Assembly: GCF_000213805.1 (NCBI RefSeq)
Contig: NC_015556.1
Location: 4,541,001-4,605,000, forward strand
DNA length: 64,000 bases
Direction: 5' to 3'
Origin: Pseudomonas fulva 12-X
GTDB lineage: Bacteria > Pseudomonadota > Gammaproteobacteria > Pseudomonadales > Pseudomonadaceae
Under the pieces are notes generated by a model, which searched no databases, was not told the DNA's origin, and was given only the letters and a program-made list of their open reading frames with translations. Position numbers and translations under genes: made by a program. This document shows positions 16,695-25,637 of this stretch, one piece after another (position 1 is the first letter of the stretch; each line of letters starts with the position of its first letter).

Positions 16695-18653
16695 CTAACG
16701 GGGTGCCCCTTCAGCAAATATCGGGGCAAACATTGGTATCAACTTCCTATTACCGCGCTCGCTCAGATGATCATCGTCAAGGTACAGTGGTCGCCCGTTC
16801 CTACTGCCATAACAGAAGGTCTCGTCGCACAGATAAGGCAGAGGGTCTAATATGCGCGCACCGCATTGCGTCACTGCCGCGTCCTGCATGCTCCAAGTGA
16901 ACGCATGGCGCTCATGATAATCTGCCATTGCCAACTTTACTTCAACACTGCGCCCCAGCAACATCTCTCGCCCCATACTCTTGGGTACATTGACCGGCAT
17001 TTCCGGCACAGGCCTGAGTAAATAAACCGGGTGCTCTTTGGACAAGGTACATACAGAATCCACGTAATGCTGCTTGAACTCCTCTAGGAACTCCGGAGTG
17101 GACTCGTCGTATTTCTTGGAGAAATACAGCAAAGGTCTACCAGAGGACTCTTCAAGGGCGGTGCGTCCCATAACATAGACGGTAGTTCGACTGATCAGCA
17201 CCACAGGCTTTCCTGGGTACAGTTGCGGCAAGTCTCGCAACACCTCCTGACTCAAGCGCTCACACCCTTCCCCCTTGCCATCCACCCGCTTGGCGCCAAA
17301 CACAAACGGACAACTGCTGACGCCACGAAAATAGACACCGCCTTGATCTGTTGGCACAGCAGCCGCCACAGCAGTCACCAATGCATCTGCATGACTGTCG
17401 CCAAAAACCAAAGCTTCGACTTCCTTACCGCCATATACACAGCGCGCCTCATCGTCAAGGCACTCATCCTGTCGAGGATTCCTGTTCTGCCGTTCAGCGT
17501 CGACCAACTGCACATCTTCTGGCAAACGCTCAGGAATACCACTACGGCGAACCAATTGAGCTGTAACCGCCGTCATTATCAGGCACGTTGATAAATAGAT
17601 CGCGGCACGTGCATTGCTCCTAAGCGCCAGCCAGCGACGAGAGGGGTTTTCAACCCAGTGAAACGAGAGATGACCAAGCACCAACGAAGAGACGATGCCC
17701 AGCCCAATCCACGAAGGAGTCGCCTGCAACTCGAAGTAAGCCAGAGCAACGACCAGTGGCCAGTGCCAGAGATAAATGGAATAGGAGCGAGCCCCAAGCC
17801 ACTGTGCCAAAGTGGTTCCAGTCCAGAAGGACTGCTGCCTTTTAGCCAACAGCAGCAAGGCAGCACCTAATGTAGGGGGCACGGCTAGGGCCCCGGGCCA
17901 AGGCATCGAAGAATCGATAAACACTATGGATACAGTGATCAGAGCGACACCCGCTAGCTCCATAAGCCTCGCTACCGAAGGCTCTGGGCGGAAGTTGCGT
18001 CCGACTAGGTAAACACAGCTCCCCAGCAGCAATTCCCATGCCCGCGACGGCAACCAGTAAAACGCCTTCTCGGGCTCGTTAACGGTCAACAACACACAAA
18101 AAGCCAGGGAAATCAGCAGAGCCAGTATATGCGCCCCCAGGATGACTCTCTCACGAGACATCCACCTGGCCAATACCAGCAACACCAGGGGATAGACCAA
18201 ATAAAACTGCCACTCGACCGAAAGAGACCATGTATGCAGCAACCATTTCGCGTGGGAAGCCGTATCGAAGTATCCCGCCTCAGATAGGTAACGATAATTT
18301 GATGTGAACAATAGGCTTTCACGGGCGTGCCGACCCAGCATCTGATAATCGCCAGGCAGCAACAGAAACCATCCCATAACAAGCACGGCCAAGACCAGCA
18401 CGATCAGGGCGGGCAGGATGCGCCTAGCGCGTGCGAGGTAGAATCCCCCGAGACTGAAGCACCCCGAATCAAGCCCGCTACAGACGATACCAGCCATCAG
18501 GAAACCCGAGATGACAAAGAACACGTCAACACCGGCAAAGCCTCCAGAGACCCCAGGCACGCCAAAGTGATAGAGTACAACTGCGGCGACAGCCCAAGCT
18601 CGCAGTCCATTGATGTCTAGGCGAAAACCTTCGGCCTCTATTTTTCTTGTCAT
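16695..18653 (-). CDS. OafA-like O-acyltransferase: acyltransferase-3 membrane domain plus SGNH domain
   Basis: A 652-residue inner-membrane enzyme that transfers acetyl groups to surface polysaccharide. The N-terminal Acyl_transf_3 domain has about ten helices (residues ~10-350). It begins FRLDINGLRAWAVAAVVLYH and continues FAGVDVFFVISGFLM, and the motif WSLSVEWQFYLVYP is present. A further helix links to a periplasmic SGNH hydrolase-like domain with VFGDSHADAL near residue 430 and the Asp/His pair in LDDDHLSERG near the end. ATG 18653 starts directly before the family N-terminus; the TTG 36 bases upstream is less likely. It stands alone on the minus strand beside IS remnants, and a broken acyltransferase gene lies 2 kb away. 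Likely O-acetylates O-antigen or another glycan. Confidence 0.9.
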   Translation of the reverse strand: MTRKIEAEGFRLDINGLRAWAVAAVVLYHFGVPGVSGGFAGVDVFFVISGFLMAGIVCSGLDSGCFSLGGFYLARARRILPALIVLVLAVLVMGWFLLLPGDYQMLGRHARESLLFTSNYRYLSEAGYFDTASHAKWLLHTWSLSVEWQFYLVYPLVLLVLARWMSRERVILGAHILALLISLAFCVLLTVNEPEKAFYWLPSRAWELLLGSCVYLVGRNFRPEPSVARLMELAGVALITVSIVFIDSSMPWPGALAVPPTLGAALLLLAKRQQSFWTGTTLAQWLGARSYSIYLWHWPLVVALAYFELQATPSWIGLGIVSSLVLGHLSFHWVENPSRRWLALRSNARAAIYLSTCLIMTAVTAQLVRRSGIPERLPEDVQLVDAERQNRNPRQDECLDDEARCVYGGKEVEALVFGDSHADALVTAVAAAVPTDQGGVYFRGVSSCPFVFGAKRVDGKGEGCERLSQEVLRDLPQLYPGKPVVLISRTTVYVMGRTALEESSGRPLLYFSKKYDESTPEFLEEFKQHYVDSVCTLSKEHPVYLLRPVPEMPVNVPKSMGREMLLGRSVEVKLAMADYHERHAFTWSMQDAAVTQCGARILDPLPYLCDETFCYGSRNGRPLYLDDDHLSERGNRKLIPMFAPIFAEGAPR

Positions 18654-19148
18654 ACCGGTCCAATATAGAGTCAAGTCATAGCTTGCCAAACCGCACCTGT
18701 TATTCCGCGGCTTGGAAATTTTTTATTTCACTGTTAACTCTCGCCGAAGCTCAGACGCATCTAAATTGGCTTGCAAGTTTTAACCAAACACTCAGCATAG
18801 CTGCTAGCAAAAGCTGCACCACCTACATACTTATCCCAATCAATAAGAAAGAGCACCAGACCAGAGTCGCCATTATTTGCAGCAAACCAGGCATACGATG
18901 TTTGCGCCGTAATCCGAAATTCGCCAGATAGGGAACAGATCAATCTATTCGCACACCAGCTAACGCCAGGCGGGCGCCGCCGGACAGATGTATTCCTCGC
19001 AAACTGTTTTCATAGCATTGTTATCCAGCAACCGCTACCCAAAGCGCATGGAGCGCGAGCGGCTGTGGTTGTTTGTCGCCCCATCTCAGGCAGGAAGAGC
19101 CTCAGCGATCAAACAGCCTGAATTAGGTGAAATCAGTGTCCGAACCAC
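18654..19148. other. Gene-free stretch downstream of the PP-loop gene
   Basis: About 495 bases with only short, unrecognised frames. It must hold the promoter of the acyltransferase gene (minus strand) and the 3' end of the long core-polysaccharide transcript. I see no clear terminator, repeat or promoter. Confidence 0.5.
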
Positions 19149-20261
19149 CTAGATGCCAACCTTTTTTCTCAACTTGTACAGCTTTCTACGTATTTTGTTT
19201 TCTAACTCCGAACGTCGCAGCACTACTCGCCAGGCTTCACAGATATCGGAGCCTCCAAGGTCATGTCGCTCCAAGAGAGCAATATTTTCCTGAACAAAGG
19301 CCACGATGGATGCATCATAAATAATTTGCTTTCGCACCAATTTCGTGGTCAGCGATTCGGCAAAAGTATGAGCCTGCCCTAGGGCCTTGCAGGCGTATAG
19401 ACTCGTCATAGTTCGAACACATTTCTCACAGCGACAGCAATTGAGCTCTAGCTGATTCTTTTCACCACATACCCTTAGATTTTCCAAGGCGACGGAGAAC
19501 TCGGATATAAACTCCAACTTCTCCGCACGAAAAGCCTCGCACCCATCATGAACAAACTCGATACTTTCGTCGGAATAAAGTACATCGGTTTCCGGATGCG
19601 AACTCCAGGGGAACAAGTCGCGCTCATGAAAGCTTGACGGGATATAGATGCGTTTGAACTCGGAGGCCATTAAACGCCCTATGCACCCCAGCCCCAGTCC
19701 ATGGCCATGCACCCCCCAACGCCCCCAGTCACGTAGCAGTTTACGCCCGTTCGTTTCGACCTCTCGGAAGCGCACGCCTGTCGCACGTTCGATGCGCCGC
19801 CCCATTTCGCTGATCGACGCACGCTTCTCGGTTTCTTCCAATGGCAGATCGAAGCCGTGGACATAAATCAGATCAGTAATCTCATCCCGGTGCTTGAGAA
19901 AGGTATAAAAGGAATCGACGCCCCCCGTAAAGAACGAGGCGACTCGTCCTTCCGGCTTGGCTGCTGGCACCAGAAGACTATCCCCTTCAAACGCAACCTG
20001 ACGGAATCTTTGGTCAGAGAACCATCGTGCAAAAATTCCGGATAATTCCTGCATATTGGCGAGGAAAGTCGTCGAGCATGCCTCCTCCACCCTAATGTTC
20101 TGCCCCAACCTCATGGCTGCCAACATAACCAGCGGAGCGATTGCTTCAGCATTACCGACAATCCCGTCTCCTTTGAAGTACAACGAGTACCGCTGCTCAC
20201 CGACAGTAATGAGAAACTCCGCCTGTCCATTCGAATAGCGCCCGGGATTGATCGTTAACAC
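19149..20261 (-). CDS. QueC-like PP-loop ATP pyrophosphatase-family protein of unknown role
   Basis: A 370-residue protein not matched to a named enzyme. Two features stand out. FTGGVDSFYTF at residues 111-121 fits the PP-loop SGGxDS, the ATP-pyrophosphate site of N-type ATP pyrophosphatases. Cysteines 265, 275, 278 and 281 form C-x9-C-x2-C-x2-C, very like the zinc site of QueC (7-cyano-7-deazaguanine synthase), and are followed by VRTM. The first ~100 residues are unlike QueC. Such enzymes adenylate a carboxylate or similar group before amination. It is the last gene of the pyruvyl-transferase unit, 10 bases after its neighbour, so a role in glycan or glycan-precursor modification is inferred. 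It may instead be a structural relative with another substrate. No signal peptide. Confidence 0.72.
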   Translation of the reverse strand: MLTINPGRYSNGQAEFLITVGEQRYSLYFKGDGIVGNAEAIAPLVMLAAMRLGQNIRVEEACSTTFLANMQELSGIFARWFSDQRFRQVAFEGDSLLVPAAKPEGRVASFFTGGVDSFYTFLKHRDEITDLIYVHGFDLPLEETEKRASISEMGRRIERATGVRFREVETNGRKLLRDWGRWGVHGHGLGLGCIGRLMASEFKRIYIPSSFHERDLFPWSSHPETDVLYSDESIEFVHDGCEAFRAEKLEFISEFSVALENLRVCGEKNQLELNCCRCEKCVRTMTSLYACKALGQAHTFAESLTTKLVRKQIIYDASIVAFVQENIALLERHDLGGSDICEAWRVVLRRSELENKIRRKLYKLRKKVGI

Positions 20262-20271
20262 AAATAGCTCC

Positions 20272-21186
20272 TTAGGAATTGTCGCTTAAAGGCTCGACAC
20301 GTGCTTGATAACTCGCCACGGCCCGCTCAAAGGCTGCCTGGTATCCCTCACGAATCTTAAGTTTCTCTTCCTCGAACTCCAGTGGCTCAGGCGCCCAATC
20401 AATCTCTCGACTGCGCAGGCGGTTAAACAGCAGACGATCAAGTCGGGACTCCCCGACATACTGAATACCAATCAGATCCTTGATGATGCTTACCCGATAG
20501 TCGTCTCGCTTGGTCTTGTCGTATAAAAATACGACCGGAATACCCATGGCGATACACGGCATAGCACAATGGATTTTTGAAGTAATCACCAACGACGCCG
20601 TACGGCTATATGTATCCAGCAAATGTTCGGAAAGATTTTCCTTTAGTTCATGTGTCAAATCCGGCAACCGCAGCTTGGCTTGATCAACCATCACTGCCTT
20701 CTTACGAATACTGCGAGGTACCGCTGACTCACCGCCGGCACTCAACCCCACCATATAGACACGTCCATTCTTCGGCGGCGCTGTTCTGCGCGGCAACGTC
20801 AAGGTCAGGCACTTGCTATAAAAGGAGTCCACACCGTGACTCTGCAGTATTTTCATAGTGCCGCGGTCACGGCAGCCGATGGGTTCGTGTTGCTTGAGGT
20901 AGGCGACTCCCTCTGGCGAACAGACTTTGGCAACGGAGCCAGGGGTTACATGGAAGGCGAAGAACAGTGGCTGCAGCTCAGGTGCAGGTGGCCAGTCCAC
21001 ACCGCCAAGGAAATAGCCATTCATGGATATGATCCCTGGCCCATCAGGTTGCTGCAGACGCTCTCGGGATACCCCACCATCCACGCGCGGTAGTAGTTTC
21101 TTCGCCACCAGCGACTGAATGTCGTCCCCGAGATTGGCCCAGCCTGCAAACGACTTGCCGGAATATTCGATCGTGTAAATTTTCAT
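20272..21186 (-). CDS. Polysaccharide pyruvyl transferase-family protein (A)
   Basis: A 304-residue member of the family that includes CsaB, GumL-like and WcaK enzymes, GT-B-like transferases that add pyruvyl ketals (or sometimes other groups) to sugars. Diagnostic segments are EPIGCRDRGTMKILQSHGV, the C-terminal domain SLVITSKIHCAMPCIAMGIP containing the conserved SxxHxxxxA-type element, and VVFLYDK. ATG 21186 follows AGGA by 7 bases; the ORF can extend one TTG codon upstream. It lies 10 bases from each neighbour in a tight minus-strand unit. The acceptor sugar is unknown; phosphoenolpyruvate would be the donor if it is a true pyruvyl transferase. Confidence 0.85.
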   Translation of the reverse strand: MKIYTIEYSGKSFAGWANLGDDIQSLVAKKLLPRVDGGVSRERLQQPDGPGIISMNGYFLGGVDWPPAPELQPLFFAFHVTPGSVAKVCSPEGVAYLKQHEPIGCRDRGTMKILQSHGVDSFYSKCLTLTLPRRTAPPKNGRVYMVGLSAGGESAVPRSIRKKAVMVDQAKLRLPDLTHELKENLSEHLLDTYSRTASLVITSKIHCAMPCIAMGIPVVFLYDKTKRDDYRVSIIKDLIGIQYVGESRLDRLLFNRLRSREIDWAPEPLEFEEEKLKIREGYQAAFERAVASYQARVEPLSDNS

Positions 21187-21196
21187 CAATCTGTCC

Positions 21197-21991
21197 TTAG
21201 ATAGAAGGGAAACTCTTCAACAGGGCGCCCTTAACGCCGTCTAGCCCTGGCCTGCAATAGTCCTGCAGGCGCGCCTCAATGACTGCAGCGAAGTTGATCA
21301 ACTCAGTTGAGTGAACAGACAGGGGCGCAGCAATACCAAAAGCAGAGTAGTAATCATCGAACTTGAGTTCATCAATAATCCCTTGAGATAGGCGCACCCG
21401 CACGTTAGGCACACCGAAAGAGTCGGCCACGACCAATCCGTGAAGACTTGAGGAAACTACGTAATCACAGGAGGCTATCTGCTGCAGCACAGACTTGGGC
21501 TCGTCAAACACATTGATAAAGCGGACGTCAGGGTTACTCTGCAGAAATGCAAGCGCCTCAGGGAGCTGCTGGTCGACGTAATGCGGAACAAAACCGATGC
21601 GATATTTCTTCGCCACTGGCCGATCGATCAATATATCTGACAACAATCCAGGATCGCCCAAAGCAGGAGCTGCCCCTCCCCCTTCGATTCTCTGCCGCGT
21701 TTCCCCGCCCCTCACGGCATGATAGTAGTGCCGACCGCTAAAACTCTCCCCAGGCTGACCACAGCCCGAACCCCATACATGCAGACGCCGCTTAAAGCCA
21801 AAGCGCTTGGCCTTGGGTTCCTTGGCCAGAATGGTACCGATGGCCATCATATCGGCACTTGGCAAGGTGGCATATTCCACTTGCCGCCCAGCAACTGCCT
21901 CAACGATCAACGGCGAAAGAAAATCGCCAAAATTCCTTTTGGAAGGGTCGTCGCGACCCGAGCCTCGGTGCCAATAAAGCTTGATCGTCAT
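21197..21991 (-). CDS. Polysaccharide pyruvyl transferase-family protein (B)
   Basis: A 264-residue member of the same family as the next gene but clearly diverged from it. It has the N-terminal RNFGDFLSPLIVEA, which is the GDxL-type family motif, then VWGSGCGQPG, ALGDPGLLSD, YRIGFVPHYVD, and the C-terminal SCDYVVSSSLHGLVVADSFG. That last segment is the classic S-x-H-G-x-x-x-A motif that protein A carries in altered form (SKIHCAMPC). The start MTIKLYW at 21991 was chosen over a frame extension that would overlap the glycosyltransferase gene. Two divergent family members side by side suggest consecutive or heteromeric action on one glycan. Confidence 0.87.
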   Translation of the reverse strand: MTIKLYWHRGSGRDDPSKRNFGDFLSPLIVEAVAGRQVEYATLPSADMMAIGTILAKEPKAKRFGFKRRLHVWGSGCGQPGESFSGRHYYHAVRGGETRQRIEGGGAAPALGDPGLLSDILIDRPVAKKYRIGFVPHYVDQQLPEALAFLQSNPDVRFINVFDEPKSVLQQIASCDYVVSSSLHGLVVADSFGVPNVRVRLSQGIIDELKFDDYYSAFGIAAPLSVHSTELINFAAVIEARLQDYCRPGLDGVKGALLKSFPSI

Positions 21992-22017
21992 GGAAATACT
22001 CTCTTGATCGTTATAAC

Positions 22018-22977
22018 TCAGGCGCTCCACAGTCGCTCAAATAGCCGGGCAGGCCAGTTTTTAGGCTGAGGAGTACGAGTTTCTCTTCGTAACAGGGCAT
22101 ATAGACTCTCCGCTTGACGAAGGTAATCGAAACGCTGACGAGCTAAAGCCGCTGCTCGCGCCTTCAGACGCACCATTTCGGCAGGATTGGCAATAATAAA
22201 ATCTAGGCGCTGACAAAACTGCTCGTAGTCCTCATACAACAGGACGTTCTCTCCATCGATGAAGCCCAGCGCCTCTTCCTCACCCTGCCCCTGACGATAT
22301 GCTATCAGTACGCAGCCGCAGGCAATGGCCTCGAAATTCTTCGCCATGTACTCACCCAGACCGATATCCGCACTGAGAAAAATGGTCATCCGATTGAGTG
22401 CATAACGATACTCGTCCCCAGGTTCAGTTCGCATCATCTGCAAACCATGCTCGCATACTGCTCGCTCAAGAAACGCTCGACGCGCCTGATAATCATCACT
22501 GCCCAGACGCCCGATAAAACCCAACTGAATGTCTCTAGGGAGAGTCATGTCATATAACTTGGCGCTATCGTAGCCTTTAGGCAAGAAACAGGCATCTACC
22601 CCCAAGCTCTTAAACCGCTCACTCACACGATAACCAGTGAAAATCACCCTAGCATGGGGTACTTTTCTGTAGAAATCCGAAAAATGTCCTCTCCATTTGG
22701 AAGAAGCCAGAAACTCTTGGCACGCATCTTCTTCATACAAGACAAGACCTGGGATGCGAGCCAAAAGCTTTACCTGTCGCGATATATGGCGAAATAGCAG
22801 ATCCAGAATTATGCGGTCGTACTGACCAAGATCGAAACGACGTAATACCTGATCTAGGTTTTTCTGCTCCTTTTTGTCCAGCCGAACCAGTTCGACCTGA
22901 GCAAATTGCTCCAGCCCCTTCCAAAGCAAATGGTTATCAGGTTGCCGTGTCGCTGTCGCCAAGATCAGTACACGCAT
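22018..22977 (-). CDS. GT-B glycosyltransferase (Glyco_trans_1_2 type)
   Basis: A 319-residue glycosyltransferase with two Rossmann-like halves. The N-terminal half starts MRVLILATATRQPDNHLLW. The C-terminal half has IQLGFIGRLGSDDYQARRAF, DIGLGEYMAKNFEAIACGCV and NVLLYEDYEQFCQRLDFI, the donor-binding arrangement of this subfamily. It lies one base after the GT2 gene in the core operon. The P. aeruginosa core locus has a glycosyltransferase gene near this place (wapH region), but identity with it is not shown. It probably adds a sugar to core or to a locally made glycan. Confidence 0.82.
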   Translation of the reverse strand: MRVLILATATRQPDNHLLWKGLEQFAQVELVRLDKKEQKNLDQVLRRFDLGQYDRIILDLLFRHISRQVKLLARIPGLVLYEEDACQEFLASSKWRGHFSDFYRKVPHARVIFTGYRVSERFKSLGVDACFLPKGYDSAKLYDMTLPRDIQLGFIGRLGSDDYQARRAFLERAVCEHGLQMMRTEPGDEYRYALNRMTIFLSADIGLGEYMAKNFEAIACGCVLIAYRQGQGEEEALGFIDGENVLLYEDYEQFCQRLDFIIANPAEMVRLKARAAALARQRFDYLRQAESLYALLRRETRTPQPKNWPARLFERLWSA

Positions 22978-22978
22978 C

Positions 22979-23887
22979 TCAACTCACCAGCAAAAGACGT
23001 AAAGCTTTACGCAAGTAATCCCAACGCATGGCCTGAAGTGGACTCAAGCGCAAAGCCCGAAGATAAAATCGTCTGGCACTTGCACGGTCTTTAGAGCCGT
23101 GTGCGCTTCGAAACAGCGAAAGATAGCGCTGCGCGGTATAGCGGCGGAGCAGTGTCTGGCACTCACCCGGCAACCCGATAAAAACTTCGCGCACCATGCC
23201 AAGGGCATACTCTTCCTCGTTGATGCGGCTGTGCCGAAGACTATCAGTGTGCTTATATATTCGCGCTAAGGGCTGACTGATTAGCGCAACCGGGGCACTT
23301 ACCAATAGATAAGCGAAAACGGGAATGTCCTCGCCACTGCGCAGGTTCTCTGGATATGGGCGACGCAGTAGCAAGTCCCGCCGAAACAAGGAACTACCAT
23401 GCGATATAGATATGCGTTTTTGCAGTAGGTAAAGCCGCGCTAGTTTCCGCGGACGCGCGACAGGGACAGGCGTCGGTAGGCGTAGACGCTCACGCCCATC
23501 TGGATAAACCGATATTTGTGCTCCGAGCACCATACCAATCTGCGGCTCACTCTGAACCAACTCGCACAGCACGCCTAACGCACCGGGAGCCAATTCATCA
23601 TCAGCGTCAAGCAGCAACACGAAACGACCGCGCGCGATACGGACGCCCTGATTACGTGCTGACGCGGCGCCAGCATTAGCCTGCCGGTAAACCTGCAGGC
23701 CAGGCCATTGCCTAGAGTATTCCGCCAATACCTCTGCCGTGTCATCGCTAGAGCCGTCATCAACCACAATCAGTTCGACGCCCTCTGCGGTCTGGGTCAA
23801 TACTGAATCCAGGGCACGAGGTAGCAAATGAGCGTAATTGTACGTTGGAACGACAACGCTGATCAGAGGCAACTCAGATTGAGTCAT
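22979..23887 (-). CDS. Glycosyltransferase family 2
   Basis: A 302-residue GT-A transferase. It begins LPLISVVVPTYNYAHLLPRA, has IVVDDGSSDDTAEVL and the metal-binding LLLDADDELAPGA, and QANAGAASARNQGVRIARG, the donor-site loop. The start MTQSEL at 23887 lies inside the end of the carbamoyltransferase gene (14-base overlap), which indicates translational coupling; an in-frame start seven codons earlier is possible. Likely adds a sugar in the LPS outer core or linked glycan. Confidence 0.87.
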   Translation of the reverse strand: MTQSELPLISVVVPTYNYAHLLPRALDSVLTQTAEGVELIVVDDGSSDDTAEVLAEYSRQWPGLQVYRQANAGAASARNQGVRIARGRFVLLLDADDELAPGALGVLCELVQSEPQIGMVLGAQISVYPDGRERLRLPTPVPVARPRKLARLYLLQKRISISHGSSLFRRDLLLRRPYPENLRSGEDIPVFAYLLVSAPVALISQPLARIYKHTDSLRHSRINEEEYALGMVREVFIGLPGECQTLLRRYTAQRYLSLFRSAHGSKDRASARRFYLRALRLSPLQAMRWDYLRKALRLLLVS

Positions 23888-25625
23888 ACCAATCGCCACT
23901 TTTGACAACGAGAATATCTTCCATGATGAGGTACTGCAGATCCGAGCCGAAGAACATGTTCAGCGCATCGGTCGGCGAGCAAATCATCGGCTCACCACGG
24001 CGGTTGAGCGAGGTGTTCAGCGACACGCCGTTGCCGGTGAGTTTTTCCAGCTCGACCATCAGGTCATACCAGCGCGGGTTGTATTCACGCTTGAGCACCT
24101 GGGCGCGGGAGGTGCCGTCTTCGTGGACGACTTCGCTGACGCGCTCTTTCCACTCGTCGTTGACCTCGAAGGTGAAGGTCATGAACGGGCTCGGATGATC
24201 GACCTTGAGCATCTTGTCGGCAACGGTATCGAGCATCGATGGGCAGAAGGGTCTCCAGCGCTCGCGGAACTTGATCTGTTCGTTGATGCGGTCGGCGACC
24301 CCAGGAATGCTCGGGCAGCCGATGATCGAGCGACCACCCAGGGCGCGCGGGCCGAACTCCATACGGCCCTGGAACCAGGCCACCGGGTTGCCGTCGACCA
24401 TGATCTTGGCGATGCGCTGCGGCATGTCGTCGATCTTCTGCCATTTCGGCGCATTCGGGTGACGGGCGCAGGCGGCGATGACATCTTCGTTGGAGTACGA
24501 AGGGCCGAGGTAGACGTGCTCCATTTTCTCCACCGGCACCCCGCGCTTGTGGGACACGTAGGCAGCGGCGCCGACCGAGGTGCCGGCATCGCCAGAAGCG
24601 GGCTGCACGAACAGCTCCTTGACCTCGGGACGGGCGATGATCTTCTGGTTGAGCTTTACGTTCAACGCGCAGCCGCCGGCGAAGGCGATCTTGCCGGTTT
24701 CGCGGATGATGTCGCCCAGATAGTAATCCATCATTTCCAGCGCCAGTTTCTCGAACAGCGCCTGCATGCTGGCGGCATAGTGGATGTAGGGATCGTCGGC
24801 GATGTCGCCCTCACGCTTGGGCCCCAGCCACTCGATCAGCTTGGGCGAGAAGTAGAAGCCCTTGCCCTTTTCCTTGTGCCGGCGCAGGCCAATGACGTTG
24901 GCGTAGTCGGTGTTGATCACCAGCTCGCCATTCTCGAACTTGGCCAGGCGGGAGAAATCGTACTTACTGGCATCGCCATAGGGCGCCATGCCCATGACCT
25001 TGAACTCACCGTCGAGCATCTCGAAACCGAGGAACTCGGTCACCGCGCCATACAGGCCACCCAGGGAGTCCGGGTCGAAGAATTCCTTGATCTTGTGGAT
25101 ACGGCCGTTCTCACCATACCCGAAGAAGGTGGTGGCGTACTCGCCCTTGCCGTCGATACCGAGGATGGCGGTCTTCTCGGTGAAGCCCGAGCAGTGGTAG
25201 GCGCTGGCGGCGTGGGCCAGATGGTGCTCGACCGGCTCGATCTTGACCTTCTTGGCGTCGAAGCCCAGTTGCTCCAGACACCAGACGATCTTCTTGCGAT
25301 AGCGCTTGTAGCGGCGGTTGCCCATCAGGATCGCGTCGAGAGCGCGATCCGGTGCGTACCAGTAGCGCTTGGCGTAGTGCCAGCGCGCCTTGCCGAACAG
25401 GCTGATGGGGGCGAAGGGAATCGCCACTACATCGACATCCGAAGGTTTGATACCGGCCTGCTCCAGGCAGAACTTGGCCGACTCGTAAGGCATGCGATTC
25501 TTCGCGTGCTTGTCACGCACGAAGCGCTCTTCTTCGGCGGCCGCAATCAACTTGCCGTCGATGTACAACGCCGCGGAGGGGTCATGACTGAGGGCGCCGG
25601 ACAGGCCAAGAATCGTCAATGCCAC
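23874..25625 (-). CDS. Carbamoyltransferase (NodU/CmcH family), LPS core
   Basis: A 583-residue carbamoyltransferase that uses carbamoyl phosphate and ATP to make an O-carbamoyl group. The N-terminal ASKHA-like domain has ILGLSGALSHDPSAALYIDG, EEERFVRDKHAKNRMP, HHLAHAASAYHCSGF and AILGIDGKGEYATTF. The C-terminal domain has FAGGCALNVKLNQKI, WFQGRMEFGPRALGGRSI and NTSLNRRGEPMICSPTDAL, both signatures of the family. In P. aeruginosa the homologue PA5005 (called WapO, from memory) is assigned to carbamoylation of heptose in the LPS core, and the neighbours here fit that. It lies 12 bases after the double-kinase gene. Confidence 0.92.
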   Translation of the reverse strand: MALTILGLSGALSHDPSAALYIDGKLIAAAEEERFVRDKHAKNRMPYESAKFCLEQAGIKPSDVDVVAIPFAPISLFGKARWHYAKRYWYAPDRALDAILMGNRRYKRYRKKIVWCLEQLGFDAKKVKIEPVEHHLAHAASAYHCSGFTEKTAILGIDGKGEYATTFFGYGENGRIHKIKEFFDPDSLGGLYGAVTEFLGFEMLDGEFKVMGMAPYGDASKYDFSRLAKFENGELVINTDYANVIGLRRHKEKGKGFYFSPKLIEWLGPKREGDIADDPYIHYAASMQALFEKLALEMMDYYLGDIIRETGKIAFAGGCALNVKLNQKIIARPEVKELFVQPASGDAGTSVGAAAYVSHKRGVPVEKMEHVYLGPSYSNEDVIAACARHPNAPKWQKIDDMPQRIAKIMVDGNPVAWFQGRMEFGPRALGGRSIIGCPSIPGVADRINEQIKFRERWRPFCPSMLDTVADKMLKVDHPSPFMTFTFEVNDEWKERVSEVVHEDGTSRAQVLKREYNPRWYDLMVELEKLTGNGVSLNTSLNRRGEPMICSPTDALNMFFGSDLQYLIMEDILVVKSGDWYDSI

Positions 25626-25637
25626 AGGTGTATGCCT

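Noticed and set aside
18761..18943. 60-codon minus-strand frame in the spacer before the intact acyltransferase
   Set aside because: No recognised family, no ribosome-binding site, and codon use is not distinctive.
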